Shown: piece after piece, positions 8,315-17,264 of the stretch
Layout of the letters: each line of letters opens with the position of its first letter
Position numbering within the stretch: position 1 is the stretch's first letter
Assembly: GCA_964451255.1 (NCBI GenBank)
Contig: CAYVHL010000002.1
Coordinates: forward strand, 322,071 to 386,070
DNA: 64,000 nt
Direction of reading: 5' to 3'
Source: JAHBTB01 sp964451255
GTDB taxonomy: Bacteria; Armatimonadota; Fimbriimonadia; Fimbriimonadales; Fimbriimonadaceae
Program-made: the position numbers and the translations under genes
The notes under the pieces: generated by a model
Told to the model about the DNA's origin: nothing
What the model saw: the letters and a program-made list of their open reading frames with translations, nothing else
The model's database searches: none

Positions 8315-11300
8315 GCGAGGAAGGTGGCGGCGCCAGGAAGCCCAACGCGCTCCACCTGATCCACAAATGGTCGATCGAACACAGCTACGCTGTCATCGCT
8401 TTCTATGTCGCGATGGTGGCGTTGGCGGTGCTGGCTGTCTCACGGATGCCACGCCGGTTCGCGCCCTACGTGGAGAGCCCGATGGTCGGTGTCGTGACCA
8501 TGATGCCGGGCCTCTCCGCGCAAGAGATGGAGCTTTATATCTCCAAGCCTATCGAAGAGCAACTGATCAACGTCAAGGGTGTCCACTACGTCCGCTCGAC
8601 CTCGCAGGACGGGTTCAGCATAGTGACGCTGGAGTTTCCGTATGGCACGAACATGCAGCGGGCCCAGACAGACATCCAGTCGTTGATGAACGTCGTGCAG
8701 TCGTCGTTACCGTCGACGGGCGCGAACCTCAAGCCTTCTTGGGTCGTGCCAATCGACCCCCTCAACCTCCCGGTTCTGACGCTCTCGGTCACGGGCGACC
8801 CTGCGATGGGCTGGGACATGGCCAAGGTCCGCGAGTTCGCTGACAACACCGTCGTCCGCCGCCTGAAGGAAGTCAAGGACGTCTACGCCGTGGTTCCATT
8901 TGGCGGATACCGCCGTCAACTCCAGGTCGTGATCGACCGCGACAAGCTGGCTTCTTACGGGCTATCCATACTCGATGTCCGGAACGCCATAGACCGGGCA
9001 AACGTCAGCGCGACCGGCGGAACGGTGACCAACGGTGAAAGCGAGGCCATCGTACGTATCGACACGAGGGCGACCGACGCCAAAGACGTGCTGGACTATC
9101 CCATCACGGCGGTCGGCGCCCGTCCGGAAGCCCCTGCCAGCGGTGGCGGCATGGGGATGGGCGGCGGCAGCGCATTGCCCGCCCCAGCCCCCCAAGCCAC
9201 CGAAGCTGCTTCAACTCCACGAGTGGTCTATGTCCGCGACGTTGCTCACGTTGAGGACAGCTATTGGGAGAAGCGGTCCGGCTACCGGTATCTGGACAAC
9301 ACCTCAGGCGAGTCCAAGGAGTCCATCGAGGTCAGCGTGATCCAGAACCCCGGGGCGAGTTCTGCACTTGTCGTGCCCGACACCATGCGGGTCGTCCGCC
9401 AGTTGGAGACAGACCACCCGGGAGTGAAGTTCGAGACTGCCTACGACAACGCCCATTTTGTCGATATCCTGTTCGACAACGTTTGGCACGAACTGGGCGT
9501 CGCCGTGCTCCTCACTGGAATCGCGCTCGTCCTCTTTCTGGGTGAATGGCGGGGCACTCTGATCGCCATGGTCACCCTGCCGACTTCGTTGGCCATGGCG
9601 GTCTTGCTTATGGTGCCCTTCGGCATGACGTTCAACAGCGGGACCCTCATCGGGCTCCTCCTCAGCATTGGCAGGCTCGTCGACGACTCGATCATCGACA
9701 TCCACGCGGTGGAGAGGCACTTGAGGATGGGCAAGACGCCCAAGCAAGCGACCATCGACGGTATCGCCGAAGTGCGCGTCGCTGTCATCGCGTCGACCCT
9801 GATGATTGTCTTGGCCCTGCTCCCGTTGATCTTCTCGGGGGGAATTGTCGGGCAGATGTTCGTCGAGTTGGTGTGGCCGCTGATCTTCGGACTGCTTGCC
9901 TCGATGCTTGTTTCGTTTACCCTGACGGCTTTGCTCTGCGCAAACCTACTCCGCCCCGAGAGCGTCCGCGATGAGGAGAGGAAGAACCCCTTGCTGAGGC
10001 TCCTCTATGTGGTCGTCGATCCGTTCCAGCGCGGTCTTGGAAGACTGGAGAACGGTTATGCCCGGATGATTTCTTGGCTGCTGGAGCACAGGTTCGCCAA
10101 CTTTGTCCGGGTTCTGGCGACACTGACAATCGGCTTCACCTTCTACTACTTCCTCGGGTCGGAGATGATGCCCTTGGCGGACACGGGCCAGGCGTCCGGG
10201 TTCCTTGAGATGAACCCGGGAACCTCCTATTCGGGCACCGAGCGCGCGATCAGGCAGGTCGAAGACATCATACGCAAGCACCCAGAGGTTGAGAAGGCAA
10301 GCATCGAGATCGGGGCGGAGTCGATGTTCGAGACATGGTCGCCGTTCTTCACCGGCTATCAGATGCCAGCGGTGAACGGCGCGGCCCTGATGCTGACGCT
10401 CAGCGACAAAGACCGGCGCAAGAACGACATCTTCAAGGTGATCGACGCGATTCAGAAAGAGGCGTTGGAGACAATCCCAGGTGTCCGCCGGTTCCAGATC
10501 AAGGAGATGGGATCGGACGTGATGGCGACTTCCGCCGCTCCGATACACGTGAACATCTACGGTCCAGACCTGGCGATGCTCGACCGCCTAGGCGGGGAGG
10601 TTCTCCAAGTAGGCGAGAAGATGCCCGAGTTGTTCCAGCCTTCTCGGACTTGGGCCTTCGGGGTGCCTGACTACCGGATCAACGTCAATTTGCAAAGAGC
10701 GCAAGAGGTCGGTCTCAGCCCCGACCAGATCGCCCAGCAAGCCTACTACGCGACGCGAGGCGGCTTGACCAACGAGTACTACCGCCTTCCGAACATCCGA
10801 CAGGACACGATTCTCGTCCGTTACGCGGGTGATTGGCGTGCTGACATGGACGACTTGGCCTCGGTCTATATCACGACGCCGAGCGGGAAACAGATTCCGC
10901 TCAAGTCGGTCGCCGACATCGTACCGGCAACCGCGCCGACAGCCATCGAACACGACGGTCTGCAGCGCGTGATTGGCGTCACTGGTTACTACAGGATCGG
11001 CAACCTCCCTAGCATGGATGTGGTCATGAACCTGGTTGCCAACGCTTATGGGGGCAACAAGAAGCTTGGTGTCGAGCCAGTGAACTTTCCGCCGGGCTAC
11101 GGCATGGAGATGCGCGGCGACATGACGCAGATGATGGACAGTTTCCGACGCCTGATCCAAGGGCTCGTACTGTCGGTCGTCATGATGTATCTGGTTCTCG
11201 TCGTCCAGTTCCGAGGGTTCCTCCAGCCTCTCCAGATGATCGCCTCGCTACCCCTTGAACTGGCAGGCGTCTTCGTGGCGCTCTTCATCGCGCACCAGTC

Positions 11301-11742
11301 GTTTTCGACCGTGTCGATCCTCGGGATCATCGTTCTGACTGGCATGGACATCACGACAGCGGTCTTAATGATCGACCTGGTGATGAAGTATCGGGACAAG
11401 GGCATCCCGCGGGACGAAGCCGTGCGACGAGCTTGCCCAGACCGCCTCCGGCCGATCCTGATGACGGCGGGCATCACCTTACTCGTCATGTTGCCGGTCG
11501 CGTTAGCCCCTAAGACCGGTCTGGACGCGTACCAGCCCTTGGCGACGGCCGTCGTCGGCGGCCTGATCGTCGGCACGGTCCTATCTCTTTTCGACATACC
11601 GATCATGCACACTTATGTGGATGACTTCGTCGTTTGGGCCAACAAGACGTTCTTGAACAGGGAATGGTCTTGGCCCGTCACCGACCCTCACCCGACGGAG
11701 CCTGAAAGTCGGGGCAGCATTGACGGCTCACCAAACCAATGA
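8311..11742 (+). CDS. RND-superfamily efflux pump (AcrB/CusA type)
   Basis: The 1143-residue inner membrane protein starts at GTG 8311, overlapping the adaptor stop. It has the RND layout: one N-terminal helix, a large periplasmic loop, a block of helices, then a repeat of the same plan. The TM4 region reads GRLVDDSIIDIHAVERHL, keeping the paired acidic residues needed for proton coupling. A Gly/Met-rich insert (GGGMGMGGG) followed by an Ala/Pro stretch occurs near residue 280 in the first periplasmic loop. The pump motif is not the classical heavy-metal signature, so metal specificity rests on the flanking cupredoxin domains. It couples to the next gene by ATGA. Confidence 0.9.
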   Translation: MSEEGGGARKPNALHLIHKWSIEHSYAVIAFYVAMVALAVLAVSRMPRRFAPYVESPMVGVVTMMPGLSAQEMELYISKPIEEQLINVKGVHYVRSTSQDGFSIVTLEFPYGTNMQRAQTDIQSLMNVVQSSLPSTGANLKPSWVVPIDPLNLPVLTLSVTGDPAMGWDMAKVREFADNTVVRRLKEVKDVYAVVPFGGYRRQLQVVIDRDKLASYGLSILDVRNAIDRANVSATGGTVTNGESEAIVRIDTRATDAKDVLDYPITAVGARPEAPASGGGMGMGGGSALPAPAPQATEAASTPRVVYVRDVAHVEDSYWEKRSGYRYLDNTSGESKESIEVSVIQNPGASSALVVPDTMRVVRQLETDHPGVKFETAYDNAHFVDILFDNVWHELGVAVLLTGIALVLFLGEWRGTLIAMVTLPTSLAMAVLLMVPFGMTFNSGTLIGLLLSIGRLVDDSIIDIHAVERHLRMGKTPKQATIDGIAEVRVAVIASTLMIVLALLPLIFSGGIVGQMFVELVWPLIFGLLASMLVSFTLTALLCANLLRPESVRDEERKNPLLRLLYVVVDPFQRGLGRLENGYARMISWLLEHRFANFVRVLATLTIGFTFYYFLGSEMMPLADTGQASGFLEMNPGTSYSGTERAIRQVEDIIRKHPEVEKASIEIGAESMFETWSPFFTGYQMPAVNGAALMLTLSDKDRRKNDIFKVIDAIQKEALETIPGVRRFQIKEMGSDVMATSAAPIHVNIYGPDLAMLDRLGGEVLQVGEKMPELFQPSRTWAFGVPDYRINVNLQRAQEVGLSPDQIAQQAYYATRGGLTNEYYRLPNIRQDTILVRYAGDWRADMDDLASVYITTPSGKQIPLKSVADIVPATAPTAIEHDGLQRVIGVTGYYRIGNLPSMDVVMNLVANAYGGNKKLGVEPVNFPPGYGMEMRGDMTQMMDSFRRLIQGLVLSVVMMYLVLVVQFRGFLQPLQMIASLPLELAGVFVALFIAHQSFSTVSILGIIVLTGMDITTAVLMIDLVMKYRDKGIPRDEAVRRACPDRLRPILMTAGITLLVMLPVALAPKTGLDAYQPLATAVVGGLIVGTVLSLFDIPIMHTYVDDFVVWANKTFLNREWSWPVTDPHPTEPESRGSIDGSPNQ

Positions 11743-12125
11743 ACATCAGAACAATCAGCATCATCGCCATCGCCCTCGCGGCCACATCTGTGCTCGCTTT
11801 CCAGCAAAAGCATAACACCACCAAGGCCGACGCGCCGGTGGAGGCCAAGCTTGTGAAAGGAGTCCAGGTCGCCACCGTCACGGTCGGCGACGGCAAGTAC
11901 ACACCTTCCGTCATCAAGGTCAAGAAGGGCACCCCGGTCGCGATCACCTTTGTCGGTGGCAAGCACATCGGCTGTGGCTCGACTATCGAGGTCAAGTCAC
12001 TGAAGCAAAAGCTCAGCGTCAAAGAAGGCGGCAAAGCCGTACTCAAGTTCAAGCCAGACAAGGCCGGGGAGATCGCGTTCGCCTGCCCGATGAACATGTA
12101 CAAGGGCAAGTTCATCGTCAAGTAA
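11739..12125 (+). CDS. Periplasmic cupredoxin-domain protein
   Basis: The 128-residue protein has a signal peptide (cleavage near VLA-FQQ) and a single cupredoxin-like fold from about residue 45. It contains a GKHIGCGSTIEV segment and ends FACPMNMYKGKFIVK. Its C-terminal domain is clearly homologous to the last domain of the adaptor at 5975. Such CxMxM endings occur in cupredoxin domains attached to copper exporters, where Cys and Met bind Cu(I). As the last gene of the operon it may deliver or accept metal from the pump; this role is inferred. Confidence 0.8.
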   Translation: MNIRTISIIAIALAATSVLAFQQKHNTTKADAPVEAKLVKGVQVATVTVGDGKYTPSVIKVKKGTPVAITFVGGKHIGCGSTIEVKSLKQKLSVKEGGKAVLKFKPDKAGEIAFACPMNMYKGKFIVK

Positions 12126-12149
12126 GAACGACGACACTGGAAACACGAC

Positions 12150-12179
12150 CCCGGGTGGCGCCTTCACCCGCCACCCGGG
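12150..12179. terminator. GC-rich hairpin between convergent operons
   Basis: Arms 12150-12160 and 12169-12179 (CCCGGGTGGCG and its complement) are an 11-bp perfect stem with an 8-base loop. It follows the cupredoxin stop by 25 bases and could end transcription from both sides, though no T-run follows. The rest of the 303-base gap up to 12428 shows no gene or clear motif. Confidence 0.6.
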
Positions 12180-12428
12180 CCCACAACATTTGGCCGCGGG
12201 AACCCTTGACCGTGTGAATGGGCACGGCCATCTCAAGTTCAATTTGAACCGATGGTGTGGTGCCTGAGATACTCGTTCGGGGCAAAGTTCGTATTTGCCT
12301 ACAGTTGGTCGGTGGCTCTCTAGAGACGCCGCTCGATGGCTGCGATGTTATCAAATTATGGCAGGGTTCAGAGCATCACTCCTGCAATGGCTTCTGGAGT
12401 GTCTGCCAAGCTTACCGAGCCTTGTCAG

Positions 12429-13502
12429 TTACGCCATGTAGAAGCGTTCGAACTCACTGGGAGTTGCCGTTATCCATCCTTCTCGGAACGACGCATTGTG
12501 GTGATGCCTGAGGCTGATGCCGTTCGTGCAGAAGACCCTTGTGCCCTTCGTGTTGAGGTAGTTGATCACCATTTGCGAGGGATGTTTTTGCGTCGGATTT
12601 CCCGGCGTCGAGATGAACGCAGTCTTCGCTCGAATTGAGTTGAGAATGATCGGATTCACATTTCGCCGACTACCGTGGTGAGGAACTTGGAGGAAGTCTA
12701 GATCACCAAGTTCGATACCGTGGTAGTAAGCCTGCCACCGCGCGGACTCCAGCGCGGCCTTACCAGCGTCGCCGGTGAAGAGTGCCCGGTGCCCGTCCGT
12801 TTCGAGCAGGAGGATCGTTGATGAATTGTTCTCAGCCGCCGTGTCTTCGGTGCAGTCGTCTAAGAGTGGTCGTTCGGGAGACTCGATGTAGTACCTCGGT
12901 TCGCTTTGCACGATGGATGTACTTGGGGAGGTTAATCCGAGAAGAAGAGCCAGCGACGAGGGTTCAGGCGTTTTGTTGAAGAGCGGCACCAAGCCTCGAT
13001 ACATGTCGAGCGATGGCCCAAGGAAGGTAAGGCGACCGCTTCTCAAGTTGATTGGCTCGTAGGCGAACGGCTCAATGATGGTGATTCCCTTGCGCTTCGC
13101 TTGGTTCTCCAAGTCTCTCGCAAGATCAAGATCACGACGAAGGTTACAGGTAACTGTGTTGGAGTTCGGATTCGTCGCGAAAAGGTGAGCGATTTGATCC
13201 GAGTGATTCCAAGGCTGATGCATGAGGAGGCAGCCGACCTTCAGTTCGTCGAGAAGTACGCTCATGCCAGAGATGTGATCCTGATCGGGATGGCTTGAGA
13301 TTGCCAGATCGACCGTGTCTGTTCCGTAGTAACAACGGATGTGGTCGGCAAGCTCTCGGCCCGACTCCAGTGTTCCCCCGTCGATGGTCATGACGACCTG
13401 TTCGTTTCGCGCCCCGTAGAGGTTGCCGTACCTGACAGCAATCGCGTCTCCAGGCTTCGAAGAGTGGCGGCCAACGCCGATAAAATCAATCTCAATTCCC
13501 AC
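12429..13502 (-). CDS. ComEC/Rec2-like metallo-beta-lactamase-fold hydrolase
   Basis: The 357-residue protein has the metal-binding motif SHPDQDH (His71, Asp73, Asp75, His76), a later FTGDAG and VPHHGSRRN. These are the signatures of the MBL-fold domain found at the C-terminus of ComEC and in many stand-alone proteins. No signal peptide or membrane helix is visible, so it is probably cytoplasmic, acting on nucleic acid or a nucleotide. It is the last gene of a minus-strand set, 44 bases after the membrane protein gene. ComEC-like MBL proteins paired with small membrane proteins are often seen in defence-type islands; a defence role here is inference. Confidence 0.75.
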   Translation of the reverse strand: MGIEIDFIGVGRHSSKPGDAIAVRYGNLYGARNEQVVMTIDGGTLESGRELADHIRCYYGTDTVDLAISSHPDQDHISGMSVLLDELKVGCLLMHQPWNHSDQIAHLFATNPNSNTVTCNLRRDLDLARDLENQAKRKGITIIEPFAYEPINLRSGRLTFLGPSLDMYRGLVPLFNKTPEPSSLALLLGLTSPSTSIVQSEPRYYIESPERPLLDDCTEDTAAENNSSTILLLETDGHRALFTGDAGKAALESARWQAYYHGIELGDLDFLQVPHHGSRRNVNPIILNSIRAKTAFISTPGNPTQKHPSQMVINYLNTKGTRVFCTNGISLRHHHNASFREGWITATPSEFERFYMA

Positions 13503-13546
13503 GGCATATTGTGAGACGTACGTCTATTGGTGTTTGTCGCGCCCAT

Positions 13547-14188
13547 TCAGGATTTTGGCCTCGACTCGAGAGCAGTCTCGCAGGTGACGAGAACCTCCCG
13601 AACGTAATACTCGGCGCGCCGTCGCGCCCGGAACCACTGGATTCCAAGGAGAAGAACGAGAATCCCAAGTATCGCTTGCCGATAGGGCCATTGCTGAACG
13701 CCACCATAGCCCATCGAGATCGAGAAGTTGAGGATCATGATCAACAGAACGCCGATCAAGTTGCGATTGTAGGCATAGAGCGCGTTGAATCGCTCAGTCC
13801 TCGAATGAGACACGCTTCGAGCTTGCTCCTGAGCATAAAGGAACGCCGAGTCGTCGCCGAGTTCGACTCCAGCATGCCTTACAATCTTCGCACGAACTCG
13901 GTCGACTAACTCTGGGTTGACCGTCTTGAGCTTCTTCTTCATGAGTTGCTCACTCACCTTGCCACTGAATGTCAGATCTTGGAGCTTCTCAATCATGCTT
14001 GAGATCGACTGCGCGACTTGACCGACGACCATCGACAGAGCGATCAACAAGAGGACGGTGAAGGCGTCGGGGAACTTTGGATGCGCAATGAGGAGGATGT
14101 CAGGCCAACAGATAGGAATCCAGCCGACCAAGATCGCGCCCGGAACGAGGACGCTGAGCAAGTCATAGAAATCAAATTTATCGACCAT
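13547..14188 (-). CDS. Four-helix membrane protein, FDFYDLLSVLVPG type
   Basis: The 213-residue protein has two N-terminal helices (about 10-30 and 43-65), a soluble helical middle of about 80 residues, and two C-terminal helices (about 147-165 and 170-190). The opening FDFYDLLSVLVPGAILVGW resembles a recurrent N-terminus of uncharacterised membrane proteins in accessory regions. The function is unknown. It lies directly upstream of the MBL hydrolase on the same strand, so the two may work as an effector/membrane pair, but nothing in the sequence proves this. Confidence 0.6.
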   Translation of the reverse strand: MVDKFDFYDLLSVLVPGAILVGWIPICWPDILLIAHPKFPDAFTVLLLIALSMVVGQVAQSISSMIEKLQDLTFSGKVSEQLMKKKLKTVNPELVDRVRAKIVRHAGVELGDDSAFLYAQEQARSVSHSRTERFNALYAYNRNLIGVLLIMILNFSISMGYGGVQQWPYRQAILGILVLLLGIQWFRARRRAEYYVREVLVTCETALESRPKS

Positions 14189-14301
14189 GCTTCAGTATGT
14201 CTCGGAAGCAGGCAAGCGGTCAGCTTGCACGCAACGCGGTTGTCACCGGATGAAGGATCGTCTCCGCCTCTCAAGGTCGCCTCGAAGCGTTGAGGCAGGT
14301 C

Positions 14302-14323
14302 AGCGGCGATTGTAACCGCCGCT
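14302..14323 (-). terminator. Hairpin after the DUF6998-like gene
   Basis: AGCGGCG at 14302-14308 pairs with CGCCGCT at 14317-14323 around an 8-base loop. It lies just past the stop of the minus-strand gene at 14332 and could separate that two-gene unit from the membrane/MBL pair. Confidence 0.4.
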
Positions 14324-14331
14324 AGAAGCCA

Positions 14332-14847
14332 TCATGTCGCACCCTCATTCCCCCTGAAACAGGGAAGATCTCTGACCAATGGCAACTTGCCACTTGCCGA
14401 CGAGTTCAGGATTCGTAGCCGAGTGAGAGAGATCGGGAGCTGACCGTTCGTCGGAAGCGTCTTGCCCTCGAACTCCCTCCAGACAGTTTTTCCTTCGCCG
14501 TTGTAGACCACGGACAGCGTGCCATTGAGGAACTGAAGAACAATCAGGTAGTCGGGCTTGCCTCTGAACGCGACGCCTCGCTTGCCGCCGGTCATCTTGA
14601 TTTGAACGAGCCTTTCGCCTGAACGGGTCTTGGCGTCGTGATCTCTCGTCGAGCAAGGGAGCAGGATCAGGTCGAAGGCGTACGCGGCGAGAACCTCTCC
14701 AAGATGCCCGACCATGACGCCATCAGGTGTGAACCGCTTGCCCTCGACCTCGAACTCGTCGTTGAGTTCATCGACGGCTCGGTAGATGTCCAGAACCAGT
14801 CGGGTGACCCTTTCCAGCCTCTCGGGAGTCCAGTCGCCTTCAATCAT
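14332..14847 (-). CDS. DUF6998-like protein coupled to a GIY-YIG nuclease
   Basis: The 171-residue frame uses ATG 14847, which overlaps the upstream stop as ATGA; the frame extends further upstream but into the GIY-YIG gene. The core reads HLGEVLAAYAFDLILLP, then HDAKTRSGERLVQIKMT. The spacing of Glu, Asp and a ...QIK motif resembles the PD-(D/E)XK nuclease core, and the whole resembles the domain catalogued as DUF6998. No membrane or export signal is visible. With its coupled nuclease partner it may form a restriction-like unit; that is inference. Confidence 0.6.
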   Translation of the reverse strand: MIEGDWTPERLERVTRLVLDIYRAVDELNDEFEVEGKRFTPDGVMVGHLGEVLAAYAFDLILLPCSTRDHDAKTRSGERLVQIKMTGGKRGVAFRGKPDYLIVLQFLNGTLSVVYNGEGKTVWREFEGKTLPTNGQLPISLTRLRILNSSASGKLPLVRDLPCFRGNEGAT

Positions 14848-15296
14848 GCCCGGTTCCATTCGGGTTTGAGGTGAGCAATCAATCGCGCCTCGAAGCTCTC
14901 CTGATCTTGGCACTCGTGAATGAAGATTCGAAGGCTCTTGCCTTGCCTCGCCGCCTGAAGAACGAGTTGATTGATCCGACAGTTCGTCTGCTGTCCCCCC
15001 TGATAGCAGTTCTTCGGCGAGATGTTGCCGTATCCCATTGAGAATCGCTTCTGGAGGTTGACTGCTCGACCGACATAGACGACCGTGCAGTCAGATATGA
15101 GGAGGTACACGCCGCTCGACCCAGGCAAGTCGGTTACCCGGAACTTGCAGAACGTCCCCGTTCCGTACCGGTGCAAGGATGACCCCTCGCCCTTGTCGTA
15201 CCTTGCCTGAGGCGCGAACTCCACCGGCGATCCGTCTCTGGCCCGCTCGATCAGCAGTTCTCCAAGGTCGGCAAACTCACGGTCGAGGAAGGTCAT
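14844..15296 (-). CDS. GIY-YIG nuclease-domain protein
   Basis: The 150-residue protein has a variant GIY-YIG motif (SGVYLLISDC then VVYVG) at about residues 59-77, followed by an Arg/Gly helix (NLQKRFSMGYG), an NCRIN segment, and a C-terminal Glu in ESFEARLIAHLKPEWN, the usual metal ligand and terminal motif of small GIY-YIG proteins. The first 50 residues show no known domain. It is translationally coupled to the DUF6998-like gene downstream. Activity on DNA is expected from the family; the target is unknown. Confidence 0.75.
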   Translation of the reverse strand: MTFLDREFADLGELLIERARDGSPVEFAPQARYDKGEGSSLHRYGTGTFCKFRVTDLPGSSGVYLLISDCTVVYVGRAVNLQKRFSMGYGNISPKNCYQGGQQTNCRINQLVLQAARQGKSLRIFIHECQDQESFEARLIAHLKPEWNRA

Positions 15297-15398
15297 CGGT
15301 CTTAGTTTAGAAGGCGATGAAAACTCGTTTCAAAGTGGCGTTGACTTCCGCCTCGCGTCTCCAAGGGCACTCTAGCCCCAAGACCGGCCTCAGATGCG

Positions 15399-15404
15399 AT
15401 TATA
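15399..15404 (-). promoter_or_regulatory. Possible -10 box for the GIY-YIG unit
   Basis: Read on the minus strand this is TATAAT, about 100 bases before the GIY-YIG start in the only AT-rich patch of the 244-base gap. No good -35 is visible at standard spacing. The same gap holds a perfect hairpin at 15451-15466 (GACGCT/AGCGTC). Confidence 0.3.
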
Positions 15405-15540
15405 AACGAATTGTAGCACAAGTCTCGCAACCTCTCACGATGAGCCACGACGCTACGCAGCGTCTGGTGACGGCGATGGACGGCTAAAGAACGTCGTCCG
15501 CCTTGACGACGTATATTTGGGACGGTAGCGACTAATTGAG

Positions 15541-15627
<87 letters not shown>

Positions 15628-15802
15628 AAGCGCGGGAAAGGCTAGGATACCTGCGGCACTTGAGCCTGTGTCACGGATACGGACCTCCCGGGCCACAGGG
15701 CCCACATATCTGGAGGGACCACTGCGAAGATGGGGGATCTGGCGGCGTCTGGCTCGCTAGTCAAATCGAAGCATGTGGAAAACTTTATGTCAAGAATATT
15801 GC

Positions 15803-15814
15803 GGGGGGGGGGGG
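15803..15814 (+). repeat. G12 homopolymer tract upstream of a secreted protein gene
   Basis: Twelve consecutive G residues lie between an AT-rich patch (15790-15800) and the start of the next gene. A tract this long in a non-coding leader is prone to slippage and could vary transcription or ribosome access. Confidence 0.9.
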
Positions 15815-15832
15815 TAGGTGTATCTTAGACGT

Positions 15833-16201
15833 GTGAAACACGCACTTTCCATAGTCACGATCATCTCGATGTCACTTTGGTCCGCGGTGGTTCTCTCTTC
15901 TGTGCCATCTCCGTATGCGACTTACGACCATCAACCAGGGGAGTCGGCCTCCGGGGGTGTCAGCGCTATGTCGACCCTTTGTGATAACTGTGTCTATCAG
16001 ATGACAACGCCGCTGAAGGAAAAGAGCACGCTGGACCCGTCGTGCCCGGTCAACAAACCCTACAACCGTGAGTCCTTCAAGTGTGCGAAGTACACCTGTG
16101 ATGGATACATCTACTGGTCGTTCCTGCACGATGATTGGAAGGGGTGTACTGACGTTGTGTTCTCAGCAACCTGTGACGCCAGCACTTGCGAGATGCCATG
16201 A
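15833..16201 (+). CDS. Small Cys-rich secreted protein of unknown function
   Basis: From GTG 15833 the protein is 122 residues; GTG 15818 in the same frame is an alternative, and neither has a well-spaced binding site except the G tract itself. A hydrophobic signal (about residues 5-25) is followed by a soluble domain with eight Cys, including LCDNCVY, FKCAKYTCDGY and ATCDASTCEMP, which suggests disulfides. No family is recognised. The stop overlaps the start of the pilin-like gene as ATGA, so the two are probably co-expressed. Confidence 0.6.
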   Translation: MKHALSIVTIISMSLWSAVVLSSVPSPYATYDHQPGESASGGVSAMSTLCDNCVYQMTTPLKEKSTLDPSCPVNKPYNRESFKCAKYTCDGYIYWSFLHDDWKGCTDVVFSATCDASTCEMP

Positions 16202-16875
16202 CCTTCATCCAGCCGTGCGACCTTGGTACGACTGGTGTTTCCAGGCAAAGATCCGGTTGGACACTCGTGGAGACGCTGGTCGTGCTTGCGATAATCGCCA
16301 TCGTCTCTGGGTTGATCTATACGGCCGTGGTCGCGGCAAAACCAAAGTCGTACGACGCGCTAGACATTTCGAACCTCCATCAGCTAGGCATAGCAGGGAC
16401 GATCTATGCTGAAGAGAACGACAACAGGTTTCCCCTCTCGGTCGGGCCGTTGTTGAAGCTCAAGCGGGTGCCGAAGGCGATCTTAGCCAGCCGGCTCGAC
16501 CCCACGTCGGTCGGCATCCGCAACAGTATCATGTACGGAAACGAACTCCCCCCAGAACTGGAAGGCACGAAGATCACCTATGTCGGCCCAGGAGAAGGAA
16601 ACTGGAAATGGGAGAACTATTCTAAATTTGTCCTGCCGGGCCGGAACCCTGGTTGGTTGGTCAACCTTGCAAAATGCGAGGTCGATCCTCCGAGGAACGA
16701 CTACAAGGCGCCGCTCGGCCTTTATCAGAGGTTGTTGCTCGACACTTCTGTCGTGACCAGGCGGAACGTCATTCAGCCTTTCATATTGAAGAGCGGCAAG
16801 CCTGAAAAGTCAATTGAGTTCATCGGGCTGTTCAACGATGAGAGTGCACAATGGTTCGAGGATCGAGGTCCTTAG
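16198..16875 (+). CDS. Prepilin-like protein with N-methylation motif
   Basis: ATG 16198 is chosen because it overlaps the preceding stop; the frame extends to a TTG at 16186. Near residue 20 is a type IV prepilin cleavage/methylation site, SG-WTLVE, followed by a hydrophobic helix (TLVVLAIIAIVSGLIYTAVV). The remainder (about 180 residues) is a soluble domain with the HQLGIAGTIYAEENDNRFP segment seen in the abundant DUF1559/H-X9-DG pseudopilin-like proteins. It would be processed by a prepilin peptidase and inserted in a type II/IV pilus-like filament. The residue after the cleavage site is Trp rather than the more usual Phe. Confidence 0.75.
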   Translation: MTFIQPCDLGTTGVSRQRSGWTLVETLVVLAIIAIVSGLIYTAVVAAKPKSYDALDISNLHQLGIAGTIYAEENDNRFPLSVGPLLKLKRVPKAILASRLDPTSVGIRNSIMYGNELPPELEGTKITYVGPGEGNWKWENYSKFVLPGRNPGWLVNLAKCEVDPPRNDYKAPLGLYQRLLLDTSVVTRRNVIQPFILKSGKPEKSIEFIGLFNDESAQWFEDRGP

Positions 16876-17264
16876 CCAGGGTCGCCTTACTACTGGTGCT
16901 GGCGGGAGCCGTGCGACTTGGTGTCGAATGGTTTGCCACCGGACATCCGCGTCTCGTCGTCGGCCTTTGGGCTGGTCAGCTTGTGGTGGCCGGAACTGTC
17001 GGCGGGATGGTCCGGGCCGACGTCAAATGGAAGGGACCCCTTGCGTTGACAGGATCCGTAATCGGTTACCTTGCCTTGGGCATGCTTGTCTCAGATCCAA
17101 CGAACGCCACCGCAACATCTTTGGTTGATGTCGCCATCGACCTGAAAGTCATCTTGCTCGTTGAGATACTGTTCGGTTTTTTGTCTATCAAACATCTGCC
17201 ACGACCTCACTCAGTGCGCAAGGCGTCGATCGGTGACAACGAGGCGGCCCGCAGGGCGGGGTAA
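16851..17264 (+). CDS. Small membrane protein of unknown function
   Basis: The 137-residue protein starts at ATG 16851 inside the end of the pilin-like gene. It has about four hydrophobic segments (residues 8-24, 33-52, 62-80, 92-112) and a basic tail. It is not recognised. Its last 58 bases overlap the convergent permease gene ending at 17207, an unusually long convergent overlap, so the tail may be non-essential. Confidence 0.5.
   Translation: MVRGSRSLARVALLLVLAGAVRLGVEWFATGHPRLVVGLWAGQLVVAGTVGGMVRADVKWKGPLALTGSVIGYLALGMLVSDPTNATATSLVDVAIDLKVILLVEILFGFLSIKHLPRPHSVRKASIGDNEAARRAG

Noticed and set aside
12250..12275. Possible distal att copy of the tRNA-Leu 3' end (TGGTGCC-like)
   Set aside because: Only about seven contiguous bases match before gaps are needed; not enough to claim an integration junction for the 12429-15296 block.
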